From assembly GCA_049585195.1 (NCBI GenBank), contig JBAUZG010000272.1, positions 8,442 through 72,441 on the forward strand: a stretch of 64,000 bases of DNA, read 5' to 3'. Shown piece by piece: positions 34,193 through 42,386 of this stretch (position 1 is its first letter; the number at the start of each line of letters is the position of its first letter). The position numbers were made by a program, and so were the translations under genes. Source of the DNA: KBS-96 sp049585195. GTDB taxonomy: Bacteria > Acidobacteriota > Terriglobia > Bryobacterales > Bryobacteraceae. The notes beneath the pieces were generated by a model. It did not search any database. It was not told the DNA's origin and saw only the letters and a program-made list of their open reading frames with translations.

Positions 34193-37100
34193 TCACCCTC
34201 GGCTTTCGGCAGGTTGCATCCGTTGACGGTCTTTCTTTCCATAGACGAGCAGGTAAGCGGCGGGAACGATGAATACAGTGAGTGCGACCGAAGAAGTCAA
34301 ACCGCCGATAATCGCTCGGGCCATGGGAGCGTATTGTTCCGATCCGGTTCCAAATTTGAGGGCCATGGGAATCATGCCAATGATGGTTGCCAGAGACGTC
34401 ATCAGGATGGGGCGGAGGCGGACGCGGCAGGCGGTAATCACGGCGTCCTTTACCGAGAGCCCCTGCTCTTCGAGGCGATGAGCGAAATCGACGATGAGAA
34501 TGCTATTCGAATCGGCTATGCCGATCAGCATCAACACGCCCATCAACGACATGACATTCAAGGTGGTGCCGGTCATTAATAGGATCAAGAACACGCCTAC
34601 GAAACCCATCGGTATCGCCAGCATGATGAGGAACGGATCGACGAACGAGCGGAACTGGGCTATCAGAATGAGGTACAGAAGAATAAACGAGAGGATAAAA
34701 CCAAACCCAAAGCTCGAAAACGATTCGCGCATTCCCAGCACCATTCCCCGCAGATCAACGCGAACATTTCCGGGAACCTGCATTTGCCGGATCAGTTTTT
34801 CAATTGCAGTGGAAATCTTTCCTAAATCCTCGGCCTTCGGAGTGACGTACAGGTCGGTCGACCTTTGAATCTGATAGTGATCAATTTCCGTGGGCGTCTG
34901 AATATGAGTGAGTTGTGCCACCGAATCCAGTGTCGTCGGCTCCTTCAGCTTGGGAGACTTGAGGGGAATATTTTTGAGGTCGATGGTAGTGTGAATGGCT
35001 GCATTGCCGTGCTCGAAATATTGAACCGTAAGAAAGTAGTCGTTTCCCGTCTTATAATCGACCCAGTAGTTGGGGGCGATCATCGTATTTGAGTTGAGAG
35101 ACGTGATGACGTTGTTCACGACGTCTTTCTGAGTCAGTCCGAGTTCGCCCGCGTGCACGCGATCCACGTTCAGCCGCAGGCCTGGATAGTTCATATCTTG
35201 CGGAATGTAGACCTCGTCTACTCCAGGCAATTGCCGAATTCGCGTAGCAAATTCCTGGGCCAAATCGTAATCTTGTTGAAGATTTGCCCCGGTCACTTCC
35301 ACATCGATCGGAGCCGGCATGCCCATGTTGAGCGTGGAATCGACCATCGATCCGGTTTGGAAAAACGTGCGGACTTCCGGATATTGTTGTGCAATCGCCT
35401 TGCGCACGCGGTCCATGTACTCGAAGCTGCTGATTTCGTGGTCGTCGGTGAGGGCGGCCTGAACCGTCGCGGTGTAGGCGCCTGAGTTGCTTGTATAGAG
35501 CGATGAGAAATCCGGGACGACGCCGATGTTTGAAACCACCATTTTGAAATCGGCCGGATGGACAGTGCGGCGGATCAAATCTTCTACGCGAGCGACGTAC
35601 TGTTCCGTGAGCTCGATACGCGAACCGGTGGGCGCTTTCATATTGATGGTGAATTGGCCGGCGTCGGTGCGAGGGAAAAAAGCGAGGCCGAGCAGGGGAT
35701 AGATTCCTAGGCTCAGGACAAAAAGCGCTGAAAGGGCAAGAACGGTGAGGCCGGGCCGCGTCAGCGCCCGCCTCACCCATGCCTCATAAAAATCGAGCAT
35801 CTTATTAAAGAGGCGATTAAACGCGGTGTTAAATTTATGCCCCCAAGAACCTTGGTCATTGCCGGTTGGATTCGCATGATGTTCCGCGTGAGGTACGGAC
35901 TTCAAAAACCGCGAACAGAACAGCGGAATCACCGTCATTGCGACCACAAAAGAAATTAACAAGGAAATGCAAAATGCCAGCGCTAAAGCGGAGAAGAGGA
36001 ATTTGCTTACGCCATAGAGGAACGTGACGGGGAAGAAATCAACCACGTCGACGAGCGTTGCGGCCAGAACGGCAAGAGTGACTTCGGCGCCGCCCAGCTC
36101 GGCGGCAATCCTGGGGAGCTCGCCCATCTCAAGATGCCGGTAAATGTTTTCGAGAGAGATGACGGAGTTGTCGATGACGCGCGAGAAGGCCAGCGCCATG
36201 CCGGCGAGAATCATGGTGTTGACCGTGCTTCCTCCGAGATAGAGGAGCACAAAGGTCGCCAAGGCCGAAAGCGGAATGGAAAGCAAAACGGCCGACGTGG
36301 CGCGGACACTACCCAGGAACAGGAGAATCATGATGCTGGTCAGCACCAAACCGATGAGTCCTTCGTGAAGTACGGTTTTGATGGCTTCTTTTACAAACAC
36401 CGATTGGTCGAAGAGCAGATCGGTTTTCATCTGTTTCGGAATGTCGTAGAGATGCTGAGTGAGCTTTCGCACGCCTTCCACAACCTGAATCGTATTCGTA
36501 TCGCCGCCCTGCTTCATGATCGGGATATAAGCGGACCTTTGGCCATCGACGCGAACGATGTTGTACTGAATTTGGCTCGCGTCCTCGGCACGTCCGATGT
36601 CCCTCACAGATACCCAGGAGTCGCCCACAGCCTTAACCGGGATATCGTTCATCTCCTTCATGTTGTCGACAAGGCTGTTCGAGTAAACGTAGTAATCGGA
36701 GGGGCCTACTTTGACGTCGCCGGCCGGCAAGATCAGGTTCGATCGATTGACGGCGCTGACAACATCCATGGGGCTCAGTTGCCGTGAGGCGAGCTTATAA
36801 GGATCGACGTACACCATGATTTGGCGGTATTTGCCGCCAAACGGTGGGGGAATTTCGGCGCCTTTGATGACTGCAATTTGATTGCGAATCGCGAATTGGG
36901 CGTAATCGTGGAGCTGCGTTTCCGTAAGGCCTTGGCCTTTTACGGTGACCAAACATACGGGCTGGCTCGAGGCATCGAACTTCAACACGACCGGAGGCAG
37001 CGTGCCGGGCGGCAGGCGCTTTAAATCGGCGAGGGCGAGATTCGATAACTCCGTGACATCTGTGTCGGCGCTCGTTCCGGGTTGAAAATACGCTCTGATC

Positions 37101-37363
37101 AGGCTCACACCTAACATGGAGCGCGATTCCATGTGATCCATGCCAGCGGCCAGCGTGAAGAAGCGTTCGAGCGGGTTCGTGATGTCAGTTTCGATGTCGG
37201 CCGGCGGCATGCCCGAGTAGAACGTCGCAACCACAACTTCCGGTATGTTGATTTGCGGGAAGAGATCGACCGGCATTCGCACGACGCTCACCGCGCCGAT
37301 TAGCGAAATAGCCAAGCAGACGACGATGATGAAATACGGATTGCGGATCGAAAATCGCGACAT
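34193..37363 (-). CDS. RND efflux pump, first tandem copy
   Basis: 1056 residues, the same family and architecture as its downstream neighbour. TM4 again has Asp-Asn ('VIDNSV') in place of Asp-Asp. A second difference between the two copies is at 'LAATLVDVVDFFPVTF' here against 'LVGVVAFFPV' there, so this copy has extra acidic residues in TM5. The periplasmic funnel and C-terminal half differ more. It is translated directly after the membrane fusion protein (40-bp gap). One adaptor with two pumps recalls MdtABC, where the two subunits form a mixed trimer. Substrate not known. Confidence 0.95.
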   Translation of the reverse strand: MSRFSIRNPYFIIVVCLAISLIGAVSVVRMPVDLFPQINIPEVVVATFYSGMPPADIETDITNPLERFFTLAAGMDHMESRSMLGVSLIRAYFQPGTSADTDVTELSNLALADLKRLPPGTLPPVVLKFDASSQPVCLVTVKGQGLTETQLHDYAQFAIRNQIAVIKGAEIPPPFGGKYRQIMVYVDPYKLASRQLSPMDVVSAVNRSNLILPAGDVKVGPSDYYVYSNSLVDNMKEMNDIPVKAVGDSWVSVRDIGRAEDASQIQYNIVRVDGQRSAYIPIMKQGGDTNTIQVVEGVRKLTQHLYDIPKQMKTDLLFDQSVFVKEAIKTVLHEGLIGLVLTSIMILLFLGSVRATSAVLLSIPLSALATFVLLYLGGSTVNTMILAGMALAFSRVIDNSVISLENIYRHLEMGELPRIAAELGGAEVTLAVLAATLVDVVDFFPVTFLYGVSKFLFSALALAFCISLLISFVVAMTVIPLFCSRFLKSVPHAEHHANPTGNDQGSWGHKFNTAFNRLFNKMLDFYEAWVRRALTRPGLTVLALSALFVLSLGIYPLLGLAFFPRTDAGQFTINMKAPTGSRIELTEQYVARVEDLIRRTVHPADFKMVVSNIGVVPDFSSLYTSNSGAYTATVQAALTDDHEISSFEYMDRVRKAIAQQYPEVRTFFQTGSMVDSTLNMGMPAPIDVEVTGANLQQDYDLAQEFATRIRQLPGVDEVYIPQDMNYPGLRLNVDRVHAGELGLTQKDVVNNVITSLNSNTMIAPNYWVDYKTGNDYFLTVQYFEHGNAAIHTTIDLKNIPLKSPKLKEPTTLDSVAQLTHIQTPTEIDHYQIQRSTDLYVTPKAEDLGKISTAIEKLIRQMQVPGNVRVDLRGMVLGMRESFSSFGFGFILSFILLYLILIAQFRSFVDPFLIMLAIPMGFVGVFLILLMTGTTLNVMSLMGVLMLIGIADSNSILIVDFAHRLEEQGLSVKDAVITACRVRLRPILMTSLATIIGMIPMALKFGTGSEQYAPMARAIIGGLTSSVALTVFIVPAAYLLVYGKKDRQRMQPAESRG

Positions 37364-37403
37364 CAGGCTTCGGTCTCAGAAAATGTCGAAAGCGAGCACA
37401 CTG

Positions 37404-38690
37404 TCAGCTCTTGCTTTTGTACTCGGCGACCTGTACAGTTTGGGGGCGCACCTCTTCGCCGGGCTTAAGCCCGCTTCGATCGCTGACGACCACCTGGTCG
37501 CCTTCGTGAAGCCCCGACAGCACCTCCGCGTAGCTGTCGGTCTGAACGCCCAGCGTGATCTTGGAATCTTGAATTTTGTTCGCTTGGTCGACGATCATAA
37601 CGCTCGCCTGATCGCCTTCCTGGCTGACAGCCTGCAGGGGAATGACAAGCGCATCGCCTTTTCGGTCGAGTGTGAGGGTGGCCTCCGCATACACGCCCGG
37701 GATCAGAACGCCCCGGGGATTAGGCACATCCACTTCCGTGTGCATTGTGCGGGTGGCTGCCGCAACGTCGGATGAAAAGCGGATTACTTTGCCAGGAAAA
37801 TCTCGGTTCAGAGCAGGGACTCGCACATCCACCGGATCGCCGATTTTGATGTAGCGGACATAGGATTCGGGAACAGGAATTGTGAGACGGAAGAGATCTT
37901 CCTGGGAAAGTCTTACGAGCGGCAACACTTGAGTACTCGAGTTGGTTCCGGCTTGCATCAACGTTCCTTGATTTGCATACCGTTGCGTTACAACTCCTGT
38001 GAACGGAGCCGTAATCTTCGAGTAATCGAAAAGAGCCTGATCGTGTGCCAGCTTGGATTGAGCAACGGTCAACTGGCTTTGCGCAACTTGCAGGCGGGAC
38101 TTGGCGGACTCGACCTGCGCCTCGGCTGCGAGATCCTTACCTTCCGCATCGTCAACTTCCTGTTGCGCCACGAGTCCGGGTTTCGAGGACGCAACGCCAT
38201 TCAACCGGGTGTATTCCAGATGCAAGACTTTGTGCTGCGCCTCAATTCGACTCAACTCATGCTCCGTGTTAGTGACCTGGTCGCCCATGCTCTTGATAGT
38301 GGCCTGATCTTCCTGCAAAAGGGCCTGCAGCTCCGGGATCTCGAGAACCGCCATGAGCTGACCAGCTTTCACATGGGTGCCGTAATCCACGTAGAGCTTG
38401 GAAACGAAGCCCGATTCCTTGGCGAAGACGTCGATTTCTTGAAACGGAACGAGCTCGGACGATACGGTGAGATACCGCGCCATCGGCTGTCTGCCGATCT
38501 TGGCGACTCCCACTAAAGGCAAGGCATTCTGCGCGGATTCCGCGGCTCCAGCAGCATCGTCTCTTCGGCAAGACACCAGCGCCATTCCGGCCGCAATGAC
38601 GAGAAAGGCCGCGGAACATATAAGGACGGACCGCGAACGAACAGACTGAGCAGCCGGAGCGCGATCAGGATCTTGTGGGTAAATGGTCAT
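37404..38690 (-). CDS. Membrane fusion (adaptor) lipoprotein of the RND pump
   Basis: 428 residues from the ATG at 38690, which overlaps the 3' end of the RraA-like gene by 26 bp. The frame is also open further upstream. A lipobox LVSC places lipid-modified Cys at residue 41, so it is anchored in the inner membrane facing the periplasm. The biotinyl-lipoyl hairpin is split around a long coiled coil (about 110-220; 'VDYGTHVKAGQLMAVLEIPE' and 'YSKITAPFTGVVTQRYANQG'), followed by beta-barrel and proximal domains. It bridges the RND pump and TolC. Overlap with rraA suggests the two are translated together. Confidence 0.94.
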   Translation of the reverse strand: MTIYPQDPDRAPAAQSVRSRSVLICSAAFLVIAAGMALVSCRRDDAAGAAESAQNALPLVGVAKIGRQPMARYLTVSSELVPFQEIDVFAKESGFVSKLYVDYGTHVKAGQLMAVLEIPELQALLQEDQATIKSMGDQVTNTEHELSRIEAQHKVLHLEYTRLNGVASSKPGLVAQQEVDDAEGKDLAAEAQVESAKSRLQVAQSQLTVAQSKLAHDQALFDYSKITAPFTGVVTQRYANQGTLMQAGTNSSTQVLPLVRLSQEDLFRLTIPVPESYVRYIKIGDPVDVRVPALNRDFPGKVIRFSSDVAAATRTMHTEVDVPNPRGVLIPGVYAEATLTLDRKGDALVIPLQAVSQEGDQASVMIVDQANKIQDSKITLGVQTDSYAEVLSGLHEGDQVVVSDRSGLKPGEEVRPQTVQVAEYKSKS

Positions 38691-39408
38691 TTTGGATCTT
38701 TGCCGCTCCGCCAACCTTGTTCGCGGTATGCTCAATCATTTCAGCCAGTTTTCGCGACGAAAAGTCCTTCGACCGGCAAAAGTCGATCAGTTCTTTTTCC
38801 GCGTCTAATATCTTCTTTGCGACGGCCGGAATTTCTCCGGCGATCGAGATCGGAATCGAATGAACGCCGTGCCGGTCGCCGTGGAGCAAATCGCCGGGCT
38901 TTATACGCAGACCGCCAATCTCCACCGGTTCGCCGAAGTCGATGACATGAGCGTAAGCATGCGAAACGGCGATACTGCCGGCAAAGGCCTGAACACCAGC
39001 GCGTTCAATGCCCGGCAAATCGCGTACCGCCCCGTTCGTTACATACGCGGTGCATCCAAGGGCTTTTGATATCCAGGCATGGATTTCACCGAACAAAGCG
39101 CCGAGGCCGGCTAAGGGATCGGCATCCCGGACGACGATGAATCGAGGGGCAGGAATGGTGAGCGCGTACGACCAAAAATCCATGCGGTCGTAATAGCATC
39201 GGCCCGCGATGGGAGTCGAGGAGGTCCGTATGCGCGCTGTTACTGCATACCCTATGGCCGTCGGCAGGTTTGGAAACATGCACCTGACCGAGCCGTTGAC
39301 GAAGCCTTCGTTGCGCGTTCTGACTTGAAATTGTTCGATTGCGTTCGACACGGTACAGGTGTCAAGCTGCCGCAGTTGTTCGAGAGTTTCCTGTGCTAAG
39401 GCCTGCAT
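38665..39408 (-). CDS. RraA-like protein (HMG aldolase / RNase E inhibitor superfamily)
   Basis: 247 residues. The RraA fold is shown by 'LDTCTVSNAIEQFQVRTRN' near the N-terminus and 'GCTAYVTNGAVRDLPGIE' with the conserved Arg-Asp pair. 'GGLRIKPGDLLHGDRHGVHSIP' carries the metal/substrate Asp residues. Family members are 4-hydroxy-4-methyl-2-oxoglutarate aldolases, oxaloacetate decarboxylases or, in gamma-proteobacteria, RNase E regulators. The conserved aldolase residues are largely kept, so an enzyme is more likely than an RNase inhibitor. The odd point is the location: it opens the efflux operon and overlaps the adaptor gene. It may degrade or detoxify a pump-related carboxylic acid. Confidence 0.88.
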   Translation of the reverse strand: MQALAQETLEQLRQLDTCTVSNAIEQFQVRTRNEGFVNGSVRCMFPNLPTAIGYAVTARIRTSSTPIAGRCYYDRMDFWSYALTIPAPRFIVVRDADPLAGLGALFGEIHAWISKALGCTAYVTNGAVRDLPGIERAGVQAFAGSIAVSHAYAHVIDFGEPVEIGGLRIKPGDLLHGDRHGVHSIPISIAGEIPAVAKKILDAEKELIDFCRSKDFSSRKLAEMIEHTANKVGGAAKIQNDHLPTRS

Positions 39409-39703
39409 ATCGGTTTCGTTCGTCCTGACTGTCTCGATACGCGCGCAGGAGCCCCACTCGCCGTGCGGCGGAAAAGGGAGACTACGATCCCAAATCCACT
39501 GTAAAAATTGTATCGCTTAGAGACCATACCCTGCGTAGGGGATTTTACGGGTTGATTGGCGGTAGATTCGGCCCATAGACCGCGTCTGCATCTACTTAAG
39601 CGAGCGGCGAAAGAATACCCTGTGGACGCGATGCCGCTTGCTGAACGAAAGCCGCTATCATTCCCGTATCGACCAGGAAGAAGCTTCCCATTCGCGAGCC
39701 GAT
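39409..39703. other. 295-bp divergent intergenic region upstream of the pump operon
   Basis: Divides the RraA-like gene (minus) from the degenerate response regulator (plus). It should hold the promoters of both. Around 39529-39541 a small CCCT-GCGT-AGGG stem is followed by an AT-rich stretch (GGGATTTTAC) that could be a promoter or operator. No coding frame is convincing. Confidence 0.3.
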
Positions 39704-40351
39704 ATGGAACAGCATATTCGCATCGTACTGGCAAATCAACACCCGATTATCCGGGGCAGTTTGCGTCTGTTACTTGAAAGACAACCGGCATTTCGCGTCA
39801 TTGGAGAGGCGGCGGACGGGCGCGAGGCGGTGGTTTTGGCGGAATACAGGCGCCCGGAAATCGTGCTGCTCGATATAAAGCTTCCATATGTAAACGGAAT
39901 CGCGGCCGCCCGTGAAATCTGCTCGAACAGGCCGGGCTTGGGAATTGTTTTTGTCACTGCGCTTACCGATCAAGAATACATTTCCGAGGCCTTCAAAGCC
40001 GGCGCCCGCGGATATGTGCTCGGCGATGCCGCCGCAGCCGATTTGTCTTTCGCCATCCAAGTCGTCGCAGGCAGGGGCGCTTTTATAAGCCCCACGATAA
40101 CCGCAAAACTGATTGAAGACTTCGCGGTGAAACACGCGAGCGAACGCGTCATCTCGGAATACTCGAAGCAGCTCTTCTGCTTGCTTGCGGCCGGCTACGG
40201 CGAGCACGAAATCGCAGTGCGCCTCAATTCAAGCGTCAGCCGTATCAAGGCCGACTATCAAAGCATCAGTGAGACGTTTCAACGCATTGCGCTGCCCGAA
40301 GTGATTGTCGACTCGATCCGCGGGAACCATCATTTTGCCGGGCAAAGATAA
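39704..40351 (+). CDS. Degenerate NarL-type response regulator
   Basis: 215 residues from ATG 39704. An earlier ATG at 39638 is open, but the receiver starts at HIRIVLA. The receiver domain keeps the phospho-acceptor D57 ('VLLDIKLPYVNG') but has Asn-Gln (11-12) in place of the acidic Asp pair and Gly-Asp at the conserved Lys position ('YVLGDAA'). The C-terminal half has only a weak LuxR helix-turn-helix ('YSKQLFCLLAAGYGEHEIAVRL'). It is a close relative of the intact regulator at 27.5 kb. It probably does not respond to phosphate in the usual way. It diverges from the RraA/RND operon and may regulate it. Confidence 0.85.
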   Translation: MEQHIRIVLANQHPIIRGSLRLLLERQPAFRVIGEAADGREAVVLAEYRRPEIVLLDIKLPYVNGIAAAREICSNRPGLGIVFVTALTDQEYISEAFKAGARGYVLGDAAAADLSFAIQVVAGRGAFISPTITAKLIEDFAVKHASERVISEYSKQLFCLLAAGYGEHEIAVRLNSSVSRIKADYQSISETFQRIALPEVIVDSIRGNHHFAGQR

Positions 40352-40360
40352 GGTTGGCCT

Positions 40361-40404
40361 TCAGCCGGACTTCGTCACATCCGCTCCCTTGCGGTCGCGG
40401 TTCC
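40361..40404 (-). repeat. Dispersed palindromic repeat, copy B1 (minus orientation)
   Basis: Reverse complement reads GGAACCGCGACCGCAAGGG then AGCGGATGTGACGAAGTCCG, the clearest match to the family core with its TGACGAAGT tail. It lies directly after the degenerate regulator gene and faces a second, more diverged copy 31 bp away. Confidence 0.8.
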
Positions 40405-40435
40405 GATACTGCACGTTGACTCACAAGAACTTACA

Positions 40436-40470
40436 GAACCGCGCGCGCTAGCAAGCGGCTTAGTGACGAG
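40436..40470 (+). repeat. Dispersed palindromic repeat, copy B2 (plus, diverged)
   Basis: GAACCGCGCGCGCTAGCAAG then CGGCTTAGTGACGAG aligns with the family core but the loop region differs. With B1 it forms an inverted pair, as in REP-type doublets. A GGCCGCG/CGCGGCC stem (40470-40476/40494-40500) follows it. Confidence 0.55.
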
Positions 40471-40518
40471 GCCGCGTTAGCGCTTAAAGTCAGCGCGGCC
40501 CCGCGTTGCCGCCGTGAT

Positions 40519-40533
40519 TTATGAAAATCATAA
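40519..40533. promoter_or_regulatory. Palindromic AT-rich operator before the SDR-cupin pair
   Basis: TTATGA-AAA-TCATAA is a perfect 6-bp inverted repeat with 3-base spacer, nine bases before the SDR start codon. It could be an operator. No regulator gene is next to it. Confidence 0.45.
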
Positions 40534-40542
40534 AGACGATCC

Positions 40543-41247
40543 ATGTTCGATTTTTCCGGCAAGTCGGTTCTTGTTACAGGCGGCACGAGCGGCATCGGTC
40601 TGGCTGTCGCAGTCGCTTTTTCGCGAGTGGGCTCGAAGGTGGTTGCCGCGGGATTACCCTCGAGCGAACCGATCCCCTCTACGCTTCGAGTAGAGACACT
40701 CGATGTCACCGACACAGAGTCCGTTGGTCAAATTGTGTCGAAGCTTTCGAGTCTCGATTTTCTAGTGAATGCAGCCGGTATTATCAGCCGCGATAAAGAA
40801 TTCGAGCTTGATACGTTCACCCGGGTTATCGATGTAAATCTGACGGGGGCCATGCGGATGAGCATGGCGGTCCATCCCAAACTTGCACAGGCCCGAGGGG
40901 CAATCGTCAACATCGCCTCAATGCTGACCTTTTTTGGAGGTCCACGGGTTCCGGCATACAGCGCCAGCAAGGGTGGCATCGCTCAGCTGACACGTTCGCT
41001 CGCGGTGGCGTGGGCCCAAGATGGCATTCGCGTGAACGCCGTAGCTCCAGGCTGGATCGAGACGCCGCTCACGCAAGCCCTTCGCGACGACGCTCAGCGC
41101 TCCGGCCAATTACTGTTGCGAACGCCATTCGCGCGATGGGGGCAGCCGGAAGAAGTCGCGGGTCCGGTGTTATTCTTGTGCTCCGGGGCTGCCTCGTTCA
41201 TCACCGGAGCCGTTCTACCGGTAGATGGTGGTTACTCGGCGGCCTGA
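40543..41247 (+). CDS. Short-chain dehydrogenase/reductase (FabG-like)
   Basis: 234 residues. The Rossmann motif TGGTSGIG is at 12-19, NAAG at 76-79, catalytic S126, and YxxxK (Y139/K143 in 'YSASKGG'). The C-terminal 'ITGAVLPVDGGYS' is the usual SDR ending. It reduces or oxidises a carbonyl/alcohol with NAD(P). It starts nine bases after a palindromic AT-rich site. It precedes by 16 bp a cupin of the dihydroxyacetophenone dioxygenase type, which suggests shared degradation of an aromatic or sugar compound. Confidence 0.93.
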   Translation: MFDFSGKSVLVTGGTSGIGLAVAVAFSRVGSKVVAAGLPSSEPIPSTLRVETLDVTDTESVGQIVSKLSSLDFLVNAAGIISRDKEFELDTFTRVIDVNLTGAMRMSMAVHPKLAQARGAIVNIASMLTFFGGPRVPAYSASKGGIAQLTRSLAVAWAQDGIRVNAVAPGWIETPLTQALRDDAQRSGQLLLRTPFARWGQPEEVAGPVLFLCSGAASFITGAVLPVDGGYSAA

Positions 41248-41263
41248 TTCGCGAAAGACCGCT

Positions 41264-41746
41264 ATGCAAACCACTCACCCACTGTCACCTGAACAGATTG
41301 TCGAACGCGCCATCCCGGAAGATGAGCGGGTCTGGGTCCCCCAAGCCCCCAGCGTCTGGTTCCGTCCTCTGATGCTCAACACGCTGAATGGCCAGTGGTG
41401 CAACCTGCTGCGGGTGCGCAAGGCCGGTATCCTGAGCCGTCACCGCCATCCCGCTCCGGTACATGGCTACGTCATCAAAGGTTCCTGGCGCTATCTCGAG
41501 CACGACTGGGTGGCCCGCGCAGGCGATTATGTCTTCGAGCCACCCGGGGAAACTCACACCCTCACTGTGGATGCTGACGTAGAAGAGATGATCACGTTCT
41601 TCAATATTTCCGGCTGCATGTACTACGTCGACCAGGAGGGCCGCCACACCGGCTTTGAAGATGTTTTCACGAAAATCGACATGTGCCGCAAACACTATTC
41701 CGAAGTAGGGCTTGGCGAAAAGTTCGTCGACCAGTTTGTGCGGTGA
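41264..41746 (+). CDS. 2,4'-Dihydroxyacetophenone dioxygenase-family cupin
   Basis: 160 residues from the ATG at 41264. The frame is open to 41225 but that would overlap the SDR gene. The cupin metal ligands are visible at 'SRHRHPAPVHGYVIKGSWRY' (His-x-His...) and 'EPPGETHTLTV' (Glu and His). The length and motif order match the DAD-like cupin family, which cleaves a C-C bond with non-heme iron in the known enzyme, though many members have other substrates. Proximity to the SDR gene implies a shared pathway. Substrate not determinable. Confidence 0.82.
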   Translation: MQTTHPLSPEQIVERAIPEDERVWVPQAPSVWFRPLMLNTLNGQWCNLLRVRKAGILSRHRHPAPVHGYVIKGSWRYLEHDWVARAGDYVFEPPGETHTLTVDADVEEMITFFNISGCMYYVDQEGRHTGFEDVFTKIDMCRKHYSEVGLGEKFVDQFVR

Positions 41747-41761
41747 ATGAGCTTGGAAAAT

Positions 41762-42316
41762 TTAGCCCAGATACATCACGTGAACGTAGGTGCCTAGCCT
41801 GACGTTGTAGGCGAGATACCAGCCGACATGGTCCGGGTCTTCGTAGATCACGATCTGATCTGAGTTCCAGAGCCAGCCGTTGCAATAACCGATATCGTAG
41901 GGAGCGACGCTGAAGTAAAAGCCGCCGAACCAGAAGCGGGACGGGCCGCCTCCAGCCAAGTGAAATACGTGCCCGGGACCAAAGCCACCCGTGAAATGTC
42001 CGTGTGCCCAGGGATGGTCGAGATGATAATGAGGATCGTTAGGACCCGAATCGTGTCCCACCCATCTGTCGTCCGCATGAACATGCGGCGCGTCGGGATG
42101 TCCGGGGGCATCACGGAAGTTGCGAGCCTGTGGAGCGGGATGGGCTTGAGGCATAGGGTGCTCTTCGGCATGTGCCGGTGCTGGACCGTGGGCCGGAATG
42201 TGCCCGCCACCCACTTCGTGACCACCTCCACGGGGGTTACCCCCTCCGTGCTCTTGCGAAAAACCGCTGACGAAACTCAGCAATAAGAATGAAAGTACTC
42301 CTGCGAATATCTTCAT
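41762..42316 (-). CDS. Secreted His/Gly/Pro-rich protein
   Basis: 184 residues from the ATG at 42316. The frame is open upstream to 42367. The signal peptide is clear ('MKIFAGVLSFLLLSFVSGFS'). The next 80 residues are rich in His, Gly and Pro (several HxH and HPxP patterns). The C-terminal third is aromatic and may fold ('GFYFSVAPYDIGYC'). The family was not recognised. His clustering suggests metal binding, an inference. It is convergent with the cupin gene and lies after the amino-acid permease on the same strand. It lacks a recognised domain. Confidence 0.65.
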   Translation of the reverse strand: MKIFAGVLSFLLLSFVSGFSQEHGGGNPRGGGHEVGGGHIPAHGPAPAHAEEHPMPQAHPAPQARNFRDAPGHPDAPHVHADDRWVGHDSGPNDPHYHLDHPWAHGHFTGGFGPGHVFHLAGGGPSRFWFGGFYFSVAPYDIGYCNGWLWNSDQIVIYEDPDHVGWYLAYNVRLGTYVHVMYLG

Positions 42317-42386
42317 GGCGCGCTTCGATAATATCTCAACGCCATGGGAACTCTCTATACCCCGCATCCTGGGGAAGGTGCGGGCC

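Noticed and set aside
36134..36787. Plus-strand frame of 217 codons opposite an RND gene
   Set aside because: A parallel frame appears opposite the paralogous RND gene, as expected for shadows of similar genes.
31010..37363. RND duplication as an assembly artefact
   Set aside because: The two genes differ at many codons along the whole length and in protein details, so they are true paralogues rather than a duplicated contig end.
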